A stretch of DNA of 64,000 nt from Ailanthus altissimus (lineage: Eukaryota > Streptophyta > Magnoliopsida > Sapindales > Simaroubaceae). The stretch covers positions 33,602,501 to 33,666,500 of the forward strand of contig OX327684.1 of the NCBI GenBank assembly GCA_946807835.1, written 5' to 3'. The translations under genes were made by a program, and so were the position numbers. This document shows positions 51,914-64,000 of this stretch, in pieces (positions within the stretch are counted from its first letter, which is position 1; every line of letters starts with the position of its first letter). The notes beneath the pieces were generated by a model. It saw only the letters and a list, made by a program, of their open reading frames with translations. It was not told the DNA's origin and made no database searches.

Positions 51914-54588
51914 TGTAGTAACTACTTATCTAATATTGAAAATAATAAATATTTATATATATAATATTCATATTTTATTTGTATGTGGATGATACTTAAT
52001 TTATGTATTGTTATTAATAATGTTTGTATAGATTAAAGACTTACTATTAGTATTGGGTTTATTTGTAATACTTTAATTTATTTTATGGACCAAATTGTAA
52101 TACTTTGAAAATTTTTTAGGCTAATTCGTAAATATTAAAAATTAGCCTCTTAGTATAAAAATACACATTTGAAACTCTAATTCACTCATTTTGGTCAAGC
52201 CACCTCTTTTAAGAGTGAGAAATGAGAGAAAGAAATGGGAGAGAAAGAGATGAAGAAATTTAGAATTTAAGATTTAAGAAGTATATTATAACCCTTTCTT
52301 AGTTTTTTAGTGTTCATTTAGTTAATTCCTTTAAGTTTTGATTTTTGAAAATATGTACAATTGATGATTTGATGTGAATTTTGTAAGATATTGTGAGAAT
52401 TGATGTTGATTTATGTAAATAACTTGATAAATCATGATGAATTGCAGAATTTCTATTTGATAGTCTCTTACTCTGAAAATTTTATAAATTGTTGTGCTTC
52501 GATTCTGATTTTAGATTTTGAGTATATGAAATTAGACATGTCTAGAATCATTTGAGATTTTGAATCGATTAAAAATTCAAAAAATTGAATTTATAGTGAA
52601 ATTACCAAAATAACCCTGAAATTCTGGAAATTTTTTGTATTAACAGTATGATACAGTAACAAATAATTTTTGATCTGCTGAATGATCTTCAAAAATTACG
52701 ATTTTATGAAATATGATATACTCAGAATTGAGAATTTAGATCAATGTAATTAAATTGTTATAATTTTCTAAAGTGTATCAGCTCATTGTAGTATTTGATT
52801 AACAGATTTTTAAAGTTATGGAATAAAATAGTTTTAAAATACTTTTGGTAGGAATTTTGAAGTAAAATATTTATCATAAATTAAAATATGTGTCAAAAGT
52901 AATTATGTAGTAGTTTTATAATTTTTGAGTTAGTATATAATTTTATAAAATTAGGAGACTGAATACTGTTCAGTAAATGTCTTGATCCCGCCAGAATAAT
53001 AGTTTGGATTTGATAGTGTTTATGAAATAGATTGTGTAAAACTATGATATAATATTCATACATAACGGGCATATATGAGTTAAGAAATATATATTCTGAT
53101 TTTGGAGCAATTGGACATCATTTGATGTATAAGAAAATTTTGTTAAGTGTAAGTGATCAGAATGACAAGTTTTGATAAACTAATTAATTAGACAAATTCG
53201 ATGTGATAAGTGCAATATATGTAATTTTGTAAAATATTTAAAGTATTTTATGTGAATATTAAGGCTTATGAAATGATTAATCTCCATTGATAGGTTAAGG
53301 AGAATTAAGTCTTGTAGCCAAAAGTGTTAAGAGGTAAGTATACTAAACTTTTACTGAAATCACAATAAGCATAGTAATTGTCTCTGTATGATTTTGTAAA
53401 TGTACTTAGAAATATATTTATGTTATGTCAAAGTATATTTGATATGAAATGTGAAAGACATATGTTTATAAATGTGAGTATTGACACTGAGTATGGACAT
53501 ACATGTGTTTATGAAAGTGGGTTTTTAAAATAAAATGTGTTTAACAAATAAATCTTTTGAAGTTGAAAATGTCCATGAGATACATTTTGTATTTTGAGGA
53601 TGCTTGAACTCACTATTTACTTAGTAGACACCTTATGTGAATTGTGGAGTTTTTATGTGTGGCATTTTCTTCGGGATTGGTATATGTTATGTATTTCGTA
53701 TGTAGGGAGGATCCTAATGGTACCTAAAGAAAGATTGAGTCATCACATTCGTGTGGTGGCATATTGGTGCATGTGATAGGACTCACCGATAATCAGAGTG
53801 AGGGTTTGGCTCTTACATTCCGGCATGAGCATTATATATATGTAATTTAAACCTCACTTGTACTAATCCTCTTATACAGTATGTTACCTAATAGTGACAT
53901 TTGACTTATTATGTGATATGTGATATAGAAGTCCTACTAAGTAGTAGTTGAGTAATAGTATTCCCATTATATATTTTGAAAGAATGTGTAAGTGCTTACC
54001 TGACATTGATTTGATAAGATTATGATTTTGATTTATCACAATATATCATACACATGCATTGTGTACATATATGTATTTGTATTTAATATATGAAAAATTA
54101 GTATGCTTACTGAGTTTTATACTCATTATAGTTTATGGTGATTTAAGGTAAATAAGGTACATGTGCGCTTAGTGAATTTGGTAAGGCTTTTGTTGTTCCT
54201 TAGGTTCCCTAAGTTGCTAGATTGCTGAGTGTTTCATTTGGGACACGTGGGTTAAGATATTTGATTTGTCCCTATTGAATAAATACTTATGTACTATTTT
54301 ATTGTATGTTGTTGTATTTGGTTTAAGTTTCACCAAGTATGGTTATGGGTTAATTTTAAGTGAGAATTTGCAATGAATATATTATGGGCTTCCGGTAATA
54401 AAGTTACTACTGGTGACATAGTAGAGTGTTAATCTCTGAGAAAATTCTGCGTATCTCTGATTTACTAATTGTTCCAATTATAATTCAATTATTATAATTC
54501 TGAAAAAAAATTAAAATAAATATTTAAATATTATCAATAAATATTTATATTTATATTTATATTTTAAATATGAGACCATCCCATAACA
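51914..54588. mobile_element. Second copy of the large LTR, diverged solo LTR
   Basis: Starts tgtagtaact and aligns with 43517-46233 across about 2.67 kb (for example attagcctcttagtataaaa, tggcatttt/tccttcgggattggtat, gtagggaggatcct). The right end, near ccataaca at 54588, is diverged, and I could not find a convincing target duplication. No gag or pol. The greater decay at the end suggests an older insertion than copy A. Confidence 0.82.
53594..53776 (+). other. Conserved 60-codon frame inside large LTR (copy B)
   Basis: 60 residues, same start and stop as 45238-45420, 47 of 60 identical. Frame open despite clear nucleotide divergence. Function unknown. Confidence 0.35.
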
Positions 54589-54952
54589 AGAATTTAAAAA
54601 TATATTAAAAATATTAAGATTGTATGTGTGTTAAGAATTTTTTTATTAAATTAAAATTTAAAATTTAATATAATATTATTTTTAAGTACATATTATTAAA
54701 TAAATATAAATTATATTATATTTTAAATTTTATATCCAATCTTTTAAATTTAAAACATAACAACACATCGCTTCAAAAGGTAATTACATTTTACTCAAAT
54801 AAAACTGACTTTGATAATATAAAGTTGTGATATGATTGCGAGTGCATGTAAATAATAATAAGTCTTATATTAGTCAGATATTAAACGTGCCTGAAATATT
54901 TTACCTTGATGGAGCATGTCACCTAATCATCATTTCATGGTGAAATGTCTAT

Positions 54953-54988
<36 letters not shown>

Positions 54989-55096
54989 AAGATGGGGCAA
55001 CGTATTATTTTCACGAACAACAGTGGATTATAATGATTTTTTCGGTATTGTTGACCACCAAACAATTTTGATAAATTAATGATAAAGACTAGACAG

Positions 55097-55128
<32 letters not shown>

Positions 55129-55640
55129 AATATTTAAATATTTAAAATTTTCATCTTCATATTAAAATACATATATTAATATTAGGTGGTCATATACAAC
55201 ACTTTTTAATAAGTAATGAAATCTTAAATCTCTATTTTTTTAATTAAAAATTACTTTGACATTTTATTAATATGTATATCCAGTGTCAAATTAGTATCAT
55301 CTATTAACTCGCGGCTAAATTTATATAATATTAAGAATGGAAGCAAACGAATATAAACAACGAGCCAGCTAATAATACGACGTCGTTATCTCTTACACGA
55401 CAGAATTGTATAAATAGAGACAAACATATAAAAATTGTTTTGGAAATAATCTTAAGAGTGCATGTTAGTGTTGATAAGAGAACGTTACAGCCAGGTCCCA
55501 GCAAAATAAGACATATTTCAACGTTCAGTCAACTACAAGCGGACCATTGTAACGTGTTGCAGTACATTGAATACATTGTGTAGTCAATTTTTTTTTATGG
55601 GGAGAGAAATTTGAATCTACACGTCTACTAAAATAAAATT
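54589..55640. other. AT-rich spacer with TA microsatellites
   Basis: (TA)n tracts at about 54952-54989 and 55097-55125. No gene recognised. Confidence 0.5.
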
Positions 55641-55659
55641 AGATATATATTTTTTTTAT

Positions 55660-58600
55660 TATTAAATAATATTTTATATTTTATATTTTAAAATGAGATG
55701 TTAAATAATTATTAAATGATAAAATTTTAAAATCACTCTTTACACAATTTCACCATCTAATAATTATTTGATTAAGGATAACAAAATTTGAATTCAAATT
55801 CGTATTTTGCTTAACCCATATTTAGATCTAAATTTGTCTATAAATTCAGAACCCTAATTTTACTCAGCTTTTTTCAAGCCAAACTAGATCTAGGTTTAAA
55901 CTTGAACTTTTTGAATTTTTTTTCAATTTTTAGGTTAAATTTTAATTTTATATGTATTTATTTTTTATAGTAATTATTATTTTTAAATATATTGAAAATT
56001 ATGAATTTTATGAATTAATTTCAAATTTTTTTAAATAAAAGACAAAATCTAGATTGGGCCATGTTTTCAGGTTCTAACAAAAATTCAGATTCAAACAAAA
56101 AATTTGAATTTTTAAAACTTGGGTTGGGTTGAGTTTCTGTTTTTTTTTTTTTATAAATTTGAGCTAAATTTTATATTTTAAATTGACGTATCAAGTAATT
56201 ATTGCATTGTGAAATCGTACAATTTTTAAAATTACTCATTACACAATTTTTTAATGGTTGCTTGATTATGATGATAAAATTTTGATTTAAATTCGAATTG
56301 TGCTCAATCCATATATAGATATACAATTTTTCTATGAATCTGAAACTCTAATTATACTCGATTTTTTTTGGACAAAATTGATTTGGGTTTAAACCCGATT
56401 TTTTTTTAATTTTACGAGTTAAATTTAAATTTCTGGGTATTTAATTTGTAAGTAATTATTAGATTTGTATATTTTTAAGGATTATAAATTTTATGAATTA
56501 ATTCAATATTTTTTCTAATAAAAGACAAGATTTATATCCAGGCTGCATTTTTAGATTTTAGCAAAATCCAAGATCTGATAAAAAAAATATGAATTTTTCG
56601 AACCCAAGTAAAGTTGAATTTCTTATGTTTTTTTTTTAAATCTGAGCTAAATTTTGTATCCTAAATTGAAGTATAAAATAATTATTGTGCAGTGAAATTG
56701 TACAAATTTTAAAAGTACTTATTACAGTATTTCACCATCCAATAGTTGTTTGACCAAAGATAGCAAAATCTAAACCCGAATTCGTGCTTTGCTAAACCCA
56801 TATATAGATATAAATTTTTTCTATGAACCCAAAACCCTAATTTTACTCGGGTTTTTTTCAAGCTAAGCTAAATTTGGGTTTTAACTCGAGCTTCTTGTTT
56901 TTTTTTAAAAAAAAATTAGATTAAATTTTATTTTTGAGGTATTTATTTTGTAAAGTAATTGTTATATATATATATATATATATACATTTTAAAGATTATA
57001 AATTTTAGGAATTAATTTTAAACTTTATTTAAATAAAAGACAAAATATAGATTGGGCCAGTTTTCAGGTTCCAGGAAAAAACTAGATTCGAGAAAATAAT
57101 TTGAATTTTATAACCGGATCGAATTTTCGAATTTTTTTAAATTTGAGCTAAATTTTGTATCATAAATTGAGGTATAAAACAAATAATGCGTTGTAAAATT
57201 GTACAAATTTTTTATCACTCATTACACAATTTCACCATCTAATGATTGCTTTACTAGTGATGATAAAATTTAGATCCGAATTCAAGTTTTTCTCAATCTA
57301 TATTTAGATTTGTATTTTTTTTTTTATGAATCTGGAACCTTAGTTTTACTTAGTTTTTTTCTAACAAAACTGGACTTGGGTTTAAACTTGAGTTTTTTTT
57401 TTAAATTATATTAAACTTAGAATTTTGGGTATTTATTTTGTAAGTAATTATTTGATTCATATATATAAAGGATTATGGATTTTATGAATTAATTTGTGAT
57501 TTTTTTTAATAAAAGACAAAATCTAGATCCAAACCAAAGTTTCAGGTTCCTAAAAAAAATCTAGATCCAAGAAAAAAAATTGACTTTTTCGAACCCAAGT
57601 CGGGTTGAGTTTTATGGTTTTTTTTTTAATCTAGGCTAAATTTTACATCATAAATTAAGGTATCAAGCAATCATTGCACGGTGAAGTTGTTAAGTTTCAA
57701 AATCACTCATTACACAATTTCACCATCCTAATGGTTGCTTGACTAGGGATGGCATCATGATTTGAATTTTGCTCCACCCATATCTAAATTTGCATTTTTT
57801 CTATGAACTCGGAATCTTAATTTTATTAAAAAAAAATTGGGTCAAGTTGGATATGGGTTTAAACCTGAGTTTTTTATTTATTTATAATTTTAAAGATAAA
57901 TTTACTTTTTTGGAGTTTTTATTTTGTAAAGTAATTGTTAGATTCTTATATATTAATTTATAACATTTTTTAATAAAAGACAATCTAGATATGGGTTGGG
58001 TTTTCAAGTTCTAGCAAAAATCGAAATCCGAAAAAAATTTAAATTTTTGAATCTAGGCCAAGTCGAGTTTGTAGGTTTTTCATATGTGGGATAAATTTTA
58101 CAACCTAAATTAAGGTATCAAACAATTATTGGGTAGTCAAATTATACAAATTTTAAAATCACTTATTACACTATTTTACAATTCAATATTTGTTTGATTA
58201 GGAATCATAAAATTTGGATCCAAATTTTGCTAAACTTGGATTTGAAATTTTTTTTTTAACTTAGAACCTAGGTTTAATTCGAATTTTTTTGGGCTGGGCT
58301 GAATTTGGGTTTAAATTCGACTTTTGTTTAATTTTTTCAAAATTTAGGTTAAAATTTAATTTTTGGAGTATTTATTTTTTTAAAGCAATTGTCAAATTTA
58401 TTATATTAAATATTAAAAAATTTAGTAATTAATTAATAATTTTAAAAAACAAAAGGCAAAATATGGATATAGGTTGGGTTTTTAAGTTTGGGCAAAAACT
58501 CAAATTAGAAAAAAAAAAAACTCATATTTTTCAAACGTGGGTGGGGTTGGGTTTTTGAAAATTTTCGGATCCAAACTAAATTGAAACTTACTGGTGATAG
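55660..58600. repeat. Six-unit decayed tandem array, ~490-bp period
   Basis: A recurring block (gagctaaattttatatt-taaattgaggtatcaa-taattattg... tacaaattttaaaatcactcattacacaatttcaccatc... ) begins near 55660, 56156, 56640, 57141, 57628 and 58085, with spacing 457-501. Each unit also carries gggtttaaac/gagtttttt and aataaaagacaaaatctagat landmarks. Units are diverged and noncoding, so the amplification is old. The block shares its caattattg core with the MITE-like element at 4801. Confidence 0.85.
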
Positions 58601-60338
58601 TCGCAACACTAAGAGCTTTCAAGGGAGGCAAACATCTATAGATAGTAGCTGATAGTGGCATACCTTTCGAATCGAGGGTCCTACTCGGTAAACACCATAC
58701 AAGCAAAATACCAGCATGGGGAGGAGGCCATTCTCACTCAAGCTCAAACATTTACTTTTTTAGTTAGAGACCAACGTCTTGGAGTTAACATGAGATTTGT
58801 TTAATGACCTACTTGATTTAAGTAAATATCTCATGCGTTCTCCGACTTAAGAGGTCATTTTTGAAGGAGAAATTATGCGCTTTTCTCTATATTTGACAGA
58901 TCATTTAAAATATAAAAATATTAAAATACTATTTAAAAAATATAGTATTATTCGTTACTATTAAATTATTAACACAAATATATATAATTTTAATGCATAA
59001 ATGCCATCATCTTTTTAAGTTCACAGCTTTGTATTGTTTCAAACATTAAATTTACTACACACATTTTTCTTTTAAAAGTTGAAACTGAAATAGAAAATAT
59101 TAATTTTTTAAGATCAAGATCCTCTCTTAATCTAAGTTTTCAATTTAGTAAATATAAATATTTGATTGGCAGTCGATAAAAAAAGATAATAAAATTATTG
59201 ATCTTGACTAAACATACTTAATATAATACACATGTCAAAAGTTTTTAAAATTTTAAGCAAATTTAAATTAAGAGAGATCATACTTTTTAATTTTTTTTTA
59301 TCAATAATTAAATAGAGTTTTAAACTATTTTATTATGAATTTTACAATGTGATAATAATTATCATTAAGCATCAGACAAATATTCAGCCATTACAAATTT
59401 ATACGAGTATTGCTACTTTCTAACTTTTATCCTTATATTTTTTTTTTAATTTCAAGTGATTATTGAAAATTGAAATAACATCGTGAATAATTGTAAAAAT
59501 TTAAAAATTATCTAATAAATAATTAATGCATCACTTAAAATAAAAAATATTAAAAAATAATATTATTTTAAAAAAATTATAATTAAAAAATCTAGTGTAT
59601 TTAAATTTGGATCTTCTGAATTCGAATGAAATTGATTATATATTTACCTCTTAACACTATTTTAATTATGAATGGCGTTTGGGACGTTGGCCCAATCATT
59701 TAGAACCAAGATCCATGGACAAAGCAGGCAACATCCTCTCGCTGACGACGGTAATTTGTGCCATGCATCGCTATCCTATTACGAAAATGAATATCCTCTT
59801 TTCTTCGATTTATCATACAAATAATTTAAATTTCTCATTCAATCATCTCTGACATTTAAAAAGAGTACAATGATAATATTTAAAGACTCTGAGTGCTTAA
59901 GAGTTAAGATCACATAGCTAAATCCTTAATTGGGCCGAATCCAATTCCATCGGTTTAATGGCTTTTAGTTTCACTAAATATGGGCTTTTCCTTATTTTCT
60001 GGTCTGTCTGGTTTCGAATTTAAAGCCGAAAAAGAAGTTTTGGCCCTTACATCAATATTGTCAAGACACAATTGCAATCAAGACTTGTTGTTTTATTTTA
60101 GTAGTAGGAAAACATATTATGGCAGTTGTTCTTTAAAATGAAGACAATGCCACTCTATTTCCCTTGCAGTAACTTGCAGAGGCGCCTCCTCTTATAAATC
60201 ATAATTCACACTTGAATTCGGTTCAGTGTTACTAAAACAATATCATTGAACGATAACTACTACTATAGCTTGGATATATCAAATCCATCATTGAAGGTCA
60301 TTTACAGTTTACAAATTTGTACTAAAAAGACCTCCAGG
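58601..60338. other. AT-rich intergenic
   Basis: A short non-AT-rich patch at 58590-58760, MITE-like AT palindromes near 59450-59550, then the 3' flank of the epimerase gene. No gene recognised. Confidence 0.4.
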
Positions 60339-63214
60339 CTAAAGTTCAAAATGTTCACTGCAGAAACTTGAAGGCACAACCAGAAGCTGCAACCTTCCCG
60401 TCCACTCCTCGCCTGGTTTCAGTGTGATGGGTTTCTCCACTGCTGCTGCATCGACACATAGCATCTGTTTATATTCCTCGTCACCAAAATCTACCATTGA
60501 CTTTGATTTCTTGTCCCATGGATTCCACACCACTGCATGTTTAGAAAAGAAGAAAGAATGGCCAACCATTTAACAGCAAAGCACATTGCCATGTAGATTG
60601 ATTGAATAACAGGAATTCTTGTGCTGTGCTTCTCATGAAACATGGTTAACAAATTTCTTGCTAATGAAGAGTTGAAGTAGAACTATCTGTTTTAGATTCC
60701 CAAAGACAAATTTTACCATTTACTTTCCATAACAGTGTCCGACATGCATAACAAAATATATGGCAGCTTACCAACATCTGGCAGGCCTTCCTTTCTTAAA
60801 ACATATGTTCTCTTCCTTTCATGATCAAGCACTGCAACTACACTAGGACAATGGAGATATACTCGATCCACCTGGCAAAAAATAATAATTATTATAATAA
60901 GCCTTGGTGCCCAGCACTTGCTTGAATGGCCCAGTAGTAAAAGGTAGTAAAAGGCTTGCAGTGTATTTCTCTACTCAAATGGAGATTCTAAGTTCGAATA
61001 CCCCCTTCCATTTCAAAAAAAAAAAAAAAAAGGCCTTGGTGCCTAGAAACTGTGCAAGTAAAGAATGCACTCTATTTTACTTGAAAAGTACATAAACTTC
61101 ATATACCAACTGTGTCAACATCAGCAAGTCTCTACTCCACATTGCACAAAAATGTTCCCAGAAAAGCATTAAATGCAGTTTTAAGACTCTGGGATACCTC
61201 AAAGTTGGTTTAAGGAGGACCATAAAGAAGTAGCATCAAACTTATAAGGACAAAGAATTATAAGAGGGACAATTGAGGTAAAACTCCAAACTAGTTGGAA
61301 TTACATGACTTGGCCTAACCAGGGCTTTGTTCCTTGATTGTCAGACTCCCAGTTCCTATTAAACAGGTCAAACAGGAAAAACTTAAAAGACTCTACCTCA
61401 GATTCAAAGGTTACTGCATCTCCTTGTTCTGTAAATCTTTCTTTTTGACGAAGATTGTCAAGGTAGTCAAGTGTCTCCAATCCTTCTACCCTCACTTCAC
61501 TGTGAACACATTTGCAGAAATTTTTAGTTACTTATGGTCACACTGATCATGAGATCATACAAGTAAAACACTCTTCAATTGTCTTGGATAATAATCTGAA
61601 AAATAGCAAAAGCCAAATATTCCATACCTTATGTCAGAAACCGACAAATACGTGTGATATGCAAACGAGAAACTGAAAGGCTTGCCATTGATGTTCCTAA
61701 TTCTGGATATTAGTGTCAGATCTCCATCCGTTGAGAGTGAGATCCTAAGACGAAACTCAAAACTGAGAAGAAAAGATGTCAACTAGCAGAACACTATTAC
61801 CAAATATTTGCAAGCATGCATTAGAATTGTTTATTTACAATAATAGAAACATAAGCTTCAAAATTTGGCATTAGCATGAAATTTTTTAATTTCATTCAGG
61901 AGTAGTTATGTAAGACCTAAATTTCCTACAACTGATTAACTGATGTAAGTGGATAACACACTTATTGTAAATGTCAAGTATCACAGCCTCTAAACATTAT
62001 TTGTGAATTTATTTAAAAGCATCAGTAAAAAGATCTACCACATCCAAGTTTATACCTATAGGGCCAGCATTTCAGGTCCTCTTCAGATGTCTTAAGGAGT
62101 AGATCAACAAATGATTTTCCATTGGAATCATTTGGATGCAGAGGTGGAGGATTGTCATCAATCATCCATAATTTGTTCCTTGCAAATCCATGCTGATCTA
62201 GTGACCCGCAGTTTCCAAACTTCACAAGCATTAAAATAATATTAAGTAAAATATGAGTTAAGGAATGATATTTAACCATTATACTAAAAGATAAATTGAA
62301 ATACCTGTGGGAAACAAACAGGGATCCCTCCACGAATTGCTTTTGGGGGCTTAAAGATTGCCTGTTGTCAAAGGAAAAAGTGAAAAGGCAGAATCTCTCA
62401 TGCATCTAGAATATAATTAATTTAGTGTTTTTATCTTCACAAATTTATAGACTACAAGCCAAATACCAAGATCAGTGAGAGGCCTCATCTTGAATAAATA
62501 GCCTGTTTATAGACGTCTTATAGCAATCACGTGATTTTATCAAGCTCTTGCAGCACAACATTATTTATGTACTATATCATGCTAAACATACAATTATTTT
62601 TGTGACTTCTTCACAACTTAGAAATCTACAATCTGTGCTCTCTCTTCTGAGAAATCTACCATCCCAAAATTCTTCAGTAAATTGTCATTAACTCAGACTG
62701 AGATATAAGATAAACTCATACAATATCATCCCACTAAATGTCATACGAACAATGGACAAATTAACATCATTTCCCGGGATAGACAACGGGCCATAGAAAC
62801 ACAATAAACTACTGAGCTGATTCAGGGTAATTATCACTATAAGAGTAAAACTATAAATTCAAACCTTACTACTGGTGAATAAAAGTTCTTCTCCTTTTTC
62901 ATTCCTCCATGAAGTTACTTGTCCTCCATGCAAGCTAACCTATACCATTGTAGATAAAATAAAAAACAGTAAACAGACACAGTCAAACATTATCTATAAT
63001 TATTATATGGAACAAGTTTCCGTATCAATCAATTCAAATATGTTTCATAAGGAAAACTTATATTTGTTGCTTTAATTAAACCAACTCAAGCATAAAAATT
63101 TTACCTTTGCAGAGGCCCCTTGTGAGTTTCTAAGCATGACCTGATCAATCCCATTCCAGTCTTTTTAATCTCAATGGTTGCTCTGTGATCCCATATTGCT
63201 GCAGAATGTCCCAT
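60339..63214 (-). CDS. Glucose-6-phosphate 1-epimerase (aldose-1-epimerase family), frameshift in exon 1
   Basis: Interconverts alpha- and beta-glucose 6-phosphate in the cytosol. Exons (minus): 63214-63105, 62939-62865, 62361-62305, 62219-62056, 61762-61628, 61499-61397, 60871-60772, 60532-60339; all GT-AG. Family blocks seen: SLHGGQVTSWRN, GGIPVCFPQFGNCGSLDQHGFARN, AYHTYLSVSD with the likely catalytic histidine, VVWNPWDKKSKSM, and KPGEEWTGRL. Exons 2-8 are in frame. Exon 1 is 110 bases where 111 are needed: a base is missing around 63148-63155, so the GIDQVMLRNSQGASAK segment lies in a different phase from the MGHSAAIWDH start. With one more base the protein would be about 312 aa. Assembly error or real lesion. 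Confidence 0.9.
60912..61032 (+). mobile_element. tRNA-derived SINE in an epimerase intron
   Basis: A 121-bp element with box A-like tggcccagtagt (60927-60938), box B agttcgaatacc (60991-61002) and an A tail. Flanked by an 11-base duplication gccttggtgcc at 60901-60911 and 61033-61043. Antisense to the host gene, within the intron between exons 6 and 7. Confidence 0.88.
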
Positions 63215-64000
63215 GTTACAAAAACAAGCAAAATATTCTACTGGTCTCGCTCTCCTCTTTATAACCCAGAAAGCACCTCTCTTTATAATCACAAGAGACT
63301 CCCAAGTCCTAATGACTTGGAATCACAAACCATAATCAAATAAGAAGAACCCCGAAGCACCGACAATAATAATGAAGAAAAAGAAACATAAGTCACACTT
63401 CAAAACACCATCTTTCTTGTGAACCAGAGACAAAAGCGTTGGTACTTTTAAGTTCTTATTAAGATTCATCAGATCTAGAGAACCCCAAAAGGCAAGTGCA
63501 TCAATCTAGTACGAAGCCATTGAAACTCTAGAACTCGAAGACAGCTAACACAAAAAGGTGAAACATCTGGCAACTGTTTAGCCCAACACCTAGCTCAAAA
63601 TTCAAAAGAAATAACCTGAAAACTTGTCTTATTTATACTATAATAAGACAAATGAACTCAAGTTGAAGGAAAGATTAAAAACCCATCAACTGTGTGCTTA
63701 ATTTATACCAAAATCTTTTACAATTCAAAATTTTCCCGCAATAGCTAGAACGAATCCCGAAACCGGTGCATTTAAATTTCAAAACGCCCCATCAAACAGG
63801 GACTAAAAATCACTAGTGTGTCTACAAGTACTGACAATGCGAAAAACCTTTAAATTGGAAATCTAAATTAACATCTTTAGAAATTTAATATTGAAGCAAT
63901 GGCAGCCAAACCTATGACTGTAAGCAACATGAGCACTACGCACATGCACGGTTACTGAGAATGGAAGTGTTAAAGCAACCCTTTTCTGAGAAGTACTGAA
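63215..64000. other. Upstream region of the epimerase gene
   Basis: 5' leader and promoter side; may include a noncoding leader exon. No coding gene recognised up to the window end. Confidence 0.35.

Overview
This is nuclear DNA of a flowering plant, most likely a woody eudicot. The signs are GT-AG introns, an AT-rich intergenic background, tRNA-type SINEs, MULE and LTR elements, and plant-specific families (arabinogalactan peptide, plastid-division PDV, CRF-type AP2/ERF, NHL/LEA_2). The gene set feels Citrus-like, but that is an impression, not a measurement.

Layout. 0-1.4 kb: three tandem units of about 480-490 bp, each carrying a GC-rich palindromic block in AT-rich DNA. 3.1-5.8 kb: two tandem paralogues of a small plant-specific protein (DUF7722 type). 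6.6-12.3 kb: a complete 11-exon gamma-tubulin gene (474 aa), with an intact SINE downstream. 15.0-15.8 kb: a two-exon arabinogalactan peptide. 16.6-21.3 kb (minus): a ten-exon mitochondrial carrier of the MTM1 type. 23.2-24.3 kb (minus): a two-exon PDV1-like plastid division protein. 24.3-30.5 kb: no gene recognised. 30.6-31.4 kb (minus): an intronless CRF-type AP2/ERF factor. 33.6-34.5 kb: a noncoding tandem duplication. 36.5-39.2 kb (minus): a class I ubiquitin-conjugating E2 whose last exon is frameshifted. About 39.8-48.1 kb: a dead MULE transposon with a DUF1985 remnant, broken by two solo LTRs with target-site duplications and bracketed by GC-rich hairpins. 49.5-50.4 kb (minus): an NHL/LEA_2 membrane protein whose last exon is only 16 coding bases. 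51.9-54.6 kb: a second copy of the 2.7-kb LTR. 55.65-58.6 kb: six units of a decayed repeat of about 490 bp. 60.3-63.2 kb (minus): an eight-exon glucose-6-phosphate 1-epimerase with a one-base deletion in exon 1 and a SINE in an intron.

The genes are unrelated housekeeping and regulatory loci, as usual in plants; there is no operon-like logic. Exon models were built by hand from conserved protein sequence plus GT-AG sites, with phase checked across every junction. Two conserved genes (E2 and epimerase) each need a single-base indel, which points either to recent decay or to uncorrected assembly errors. I see no convincing new multi-gene system. The most unusual structures are the GC-rich palindromes in AT-rich DNA and the conserved 60-codon frame shared by the two large LTRs.
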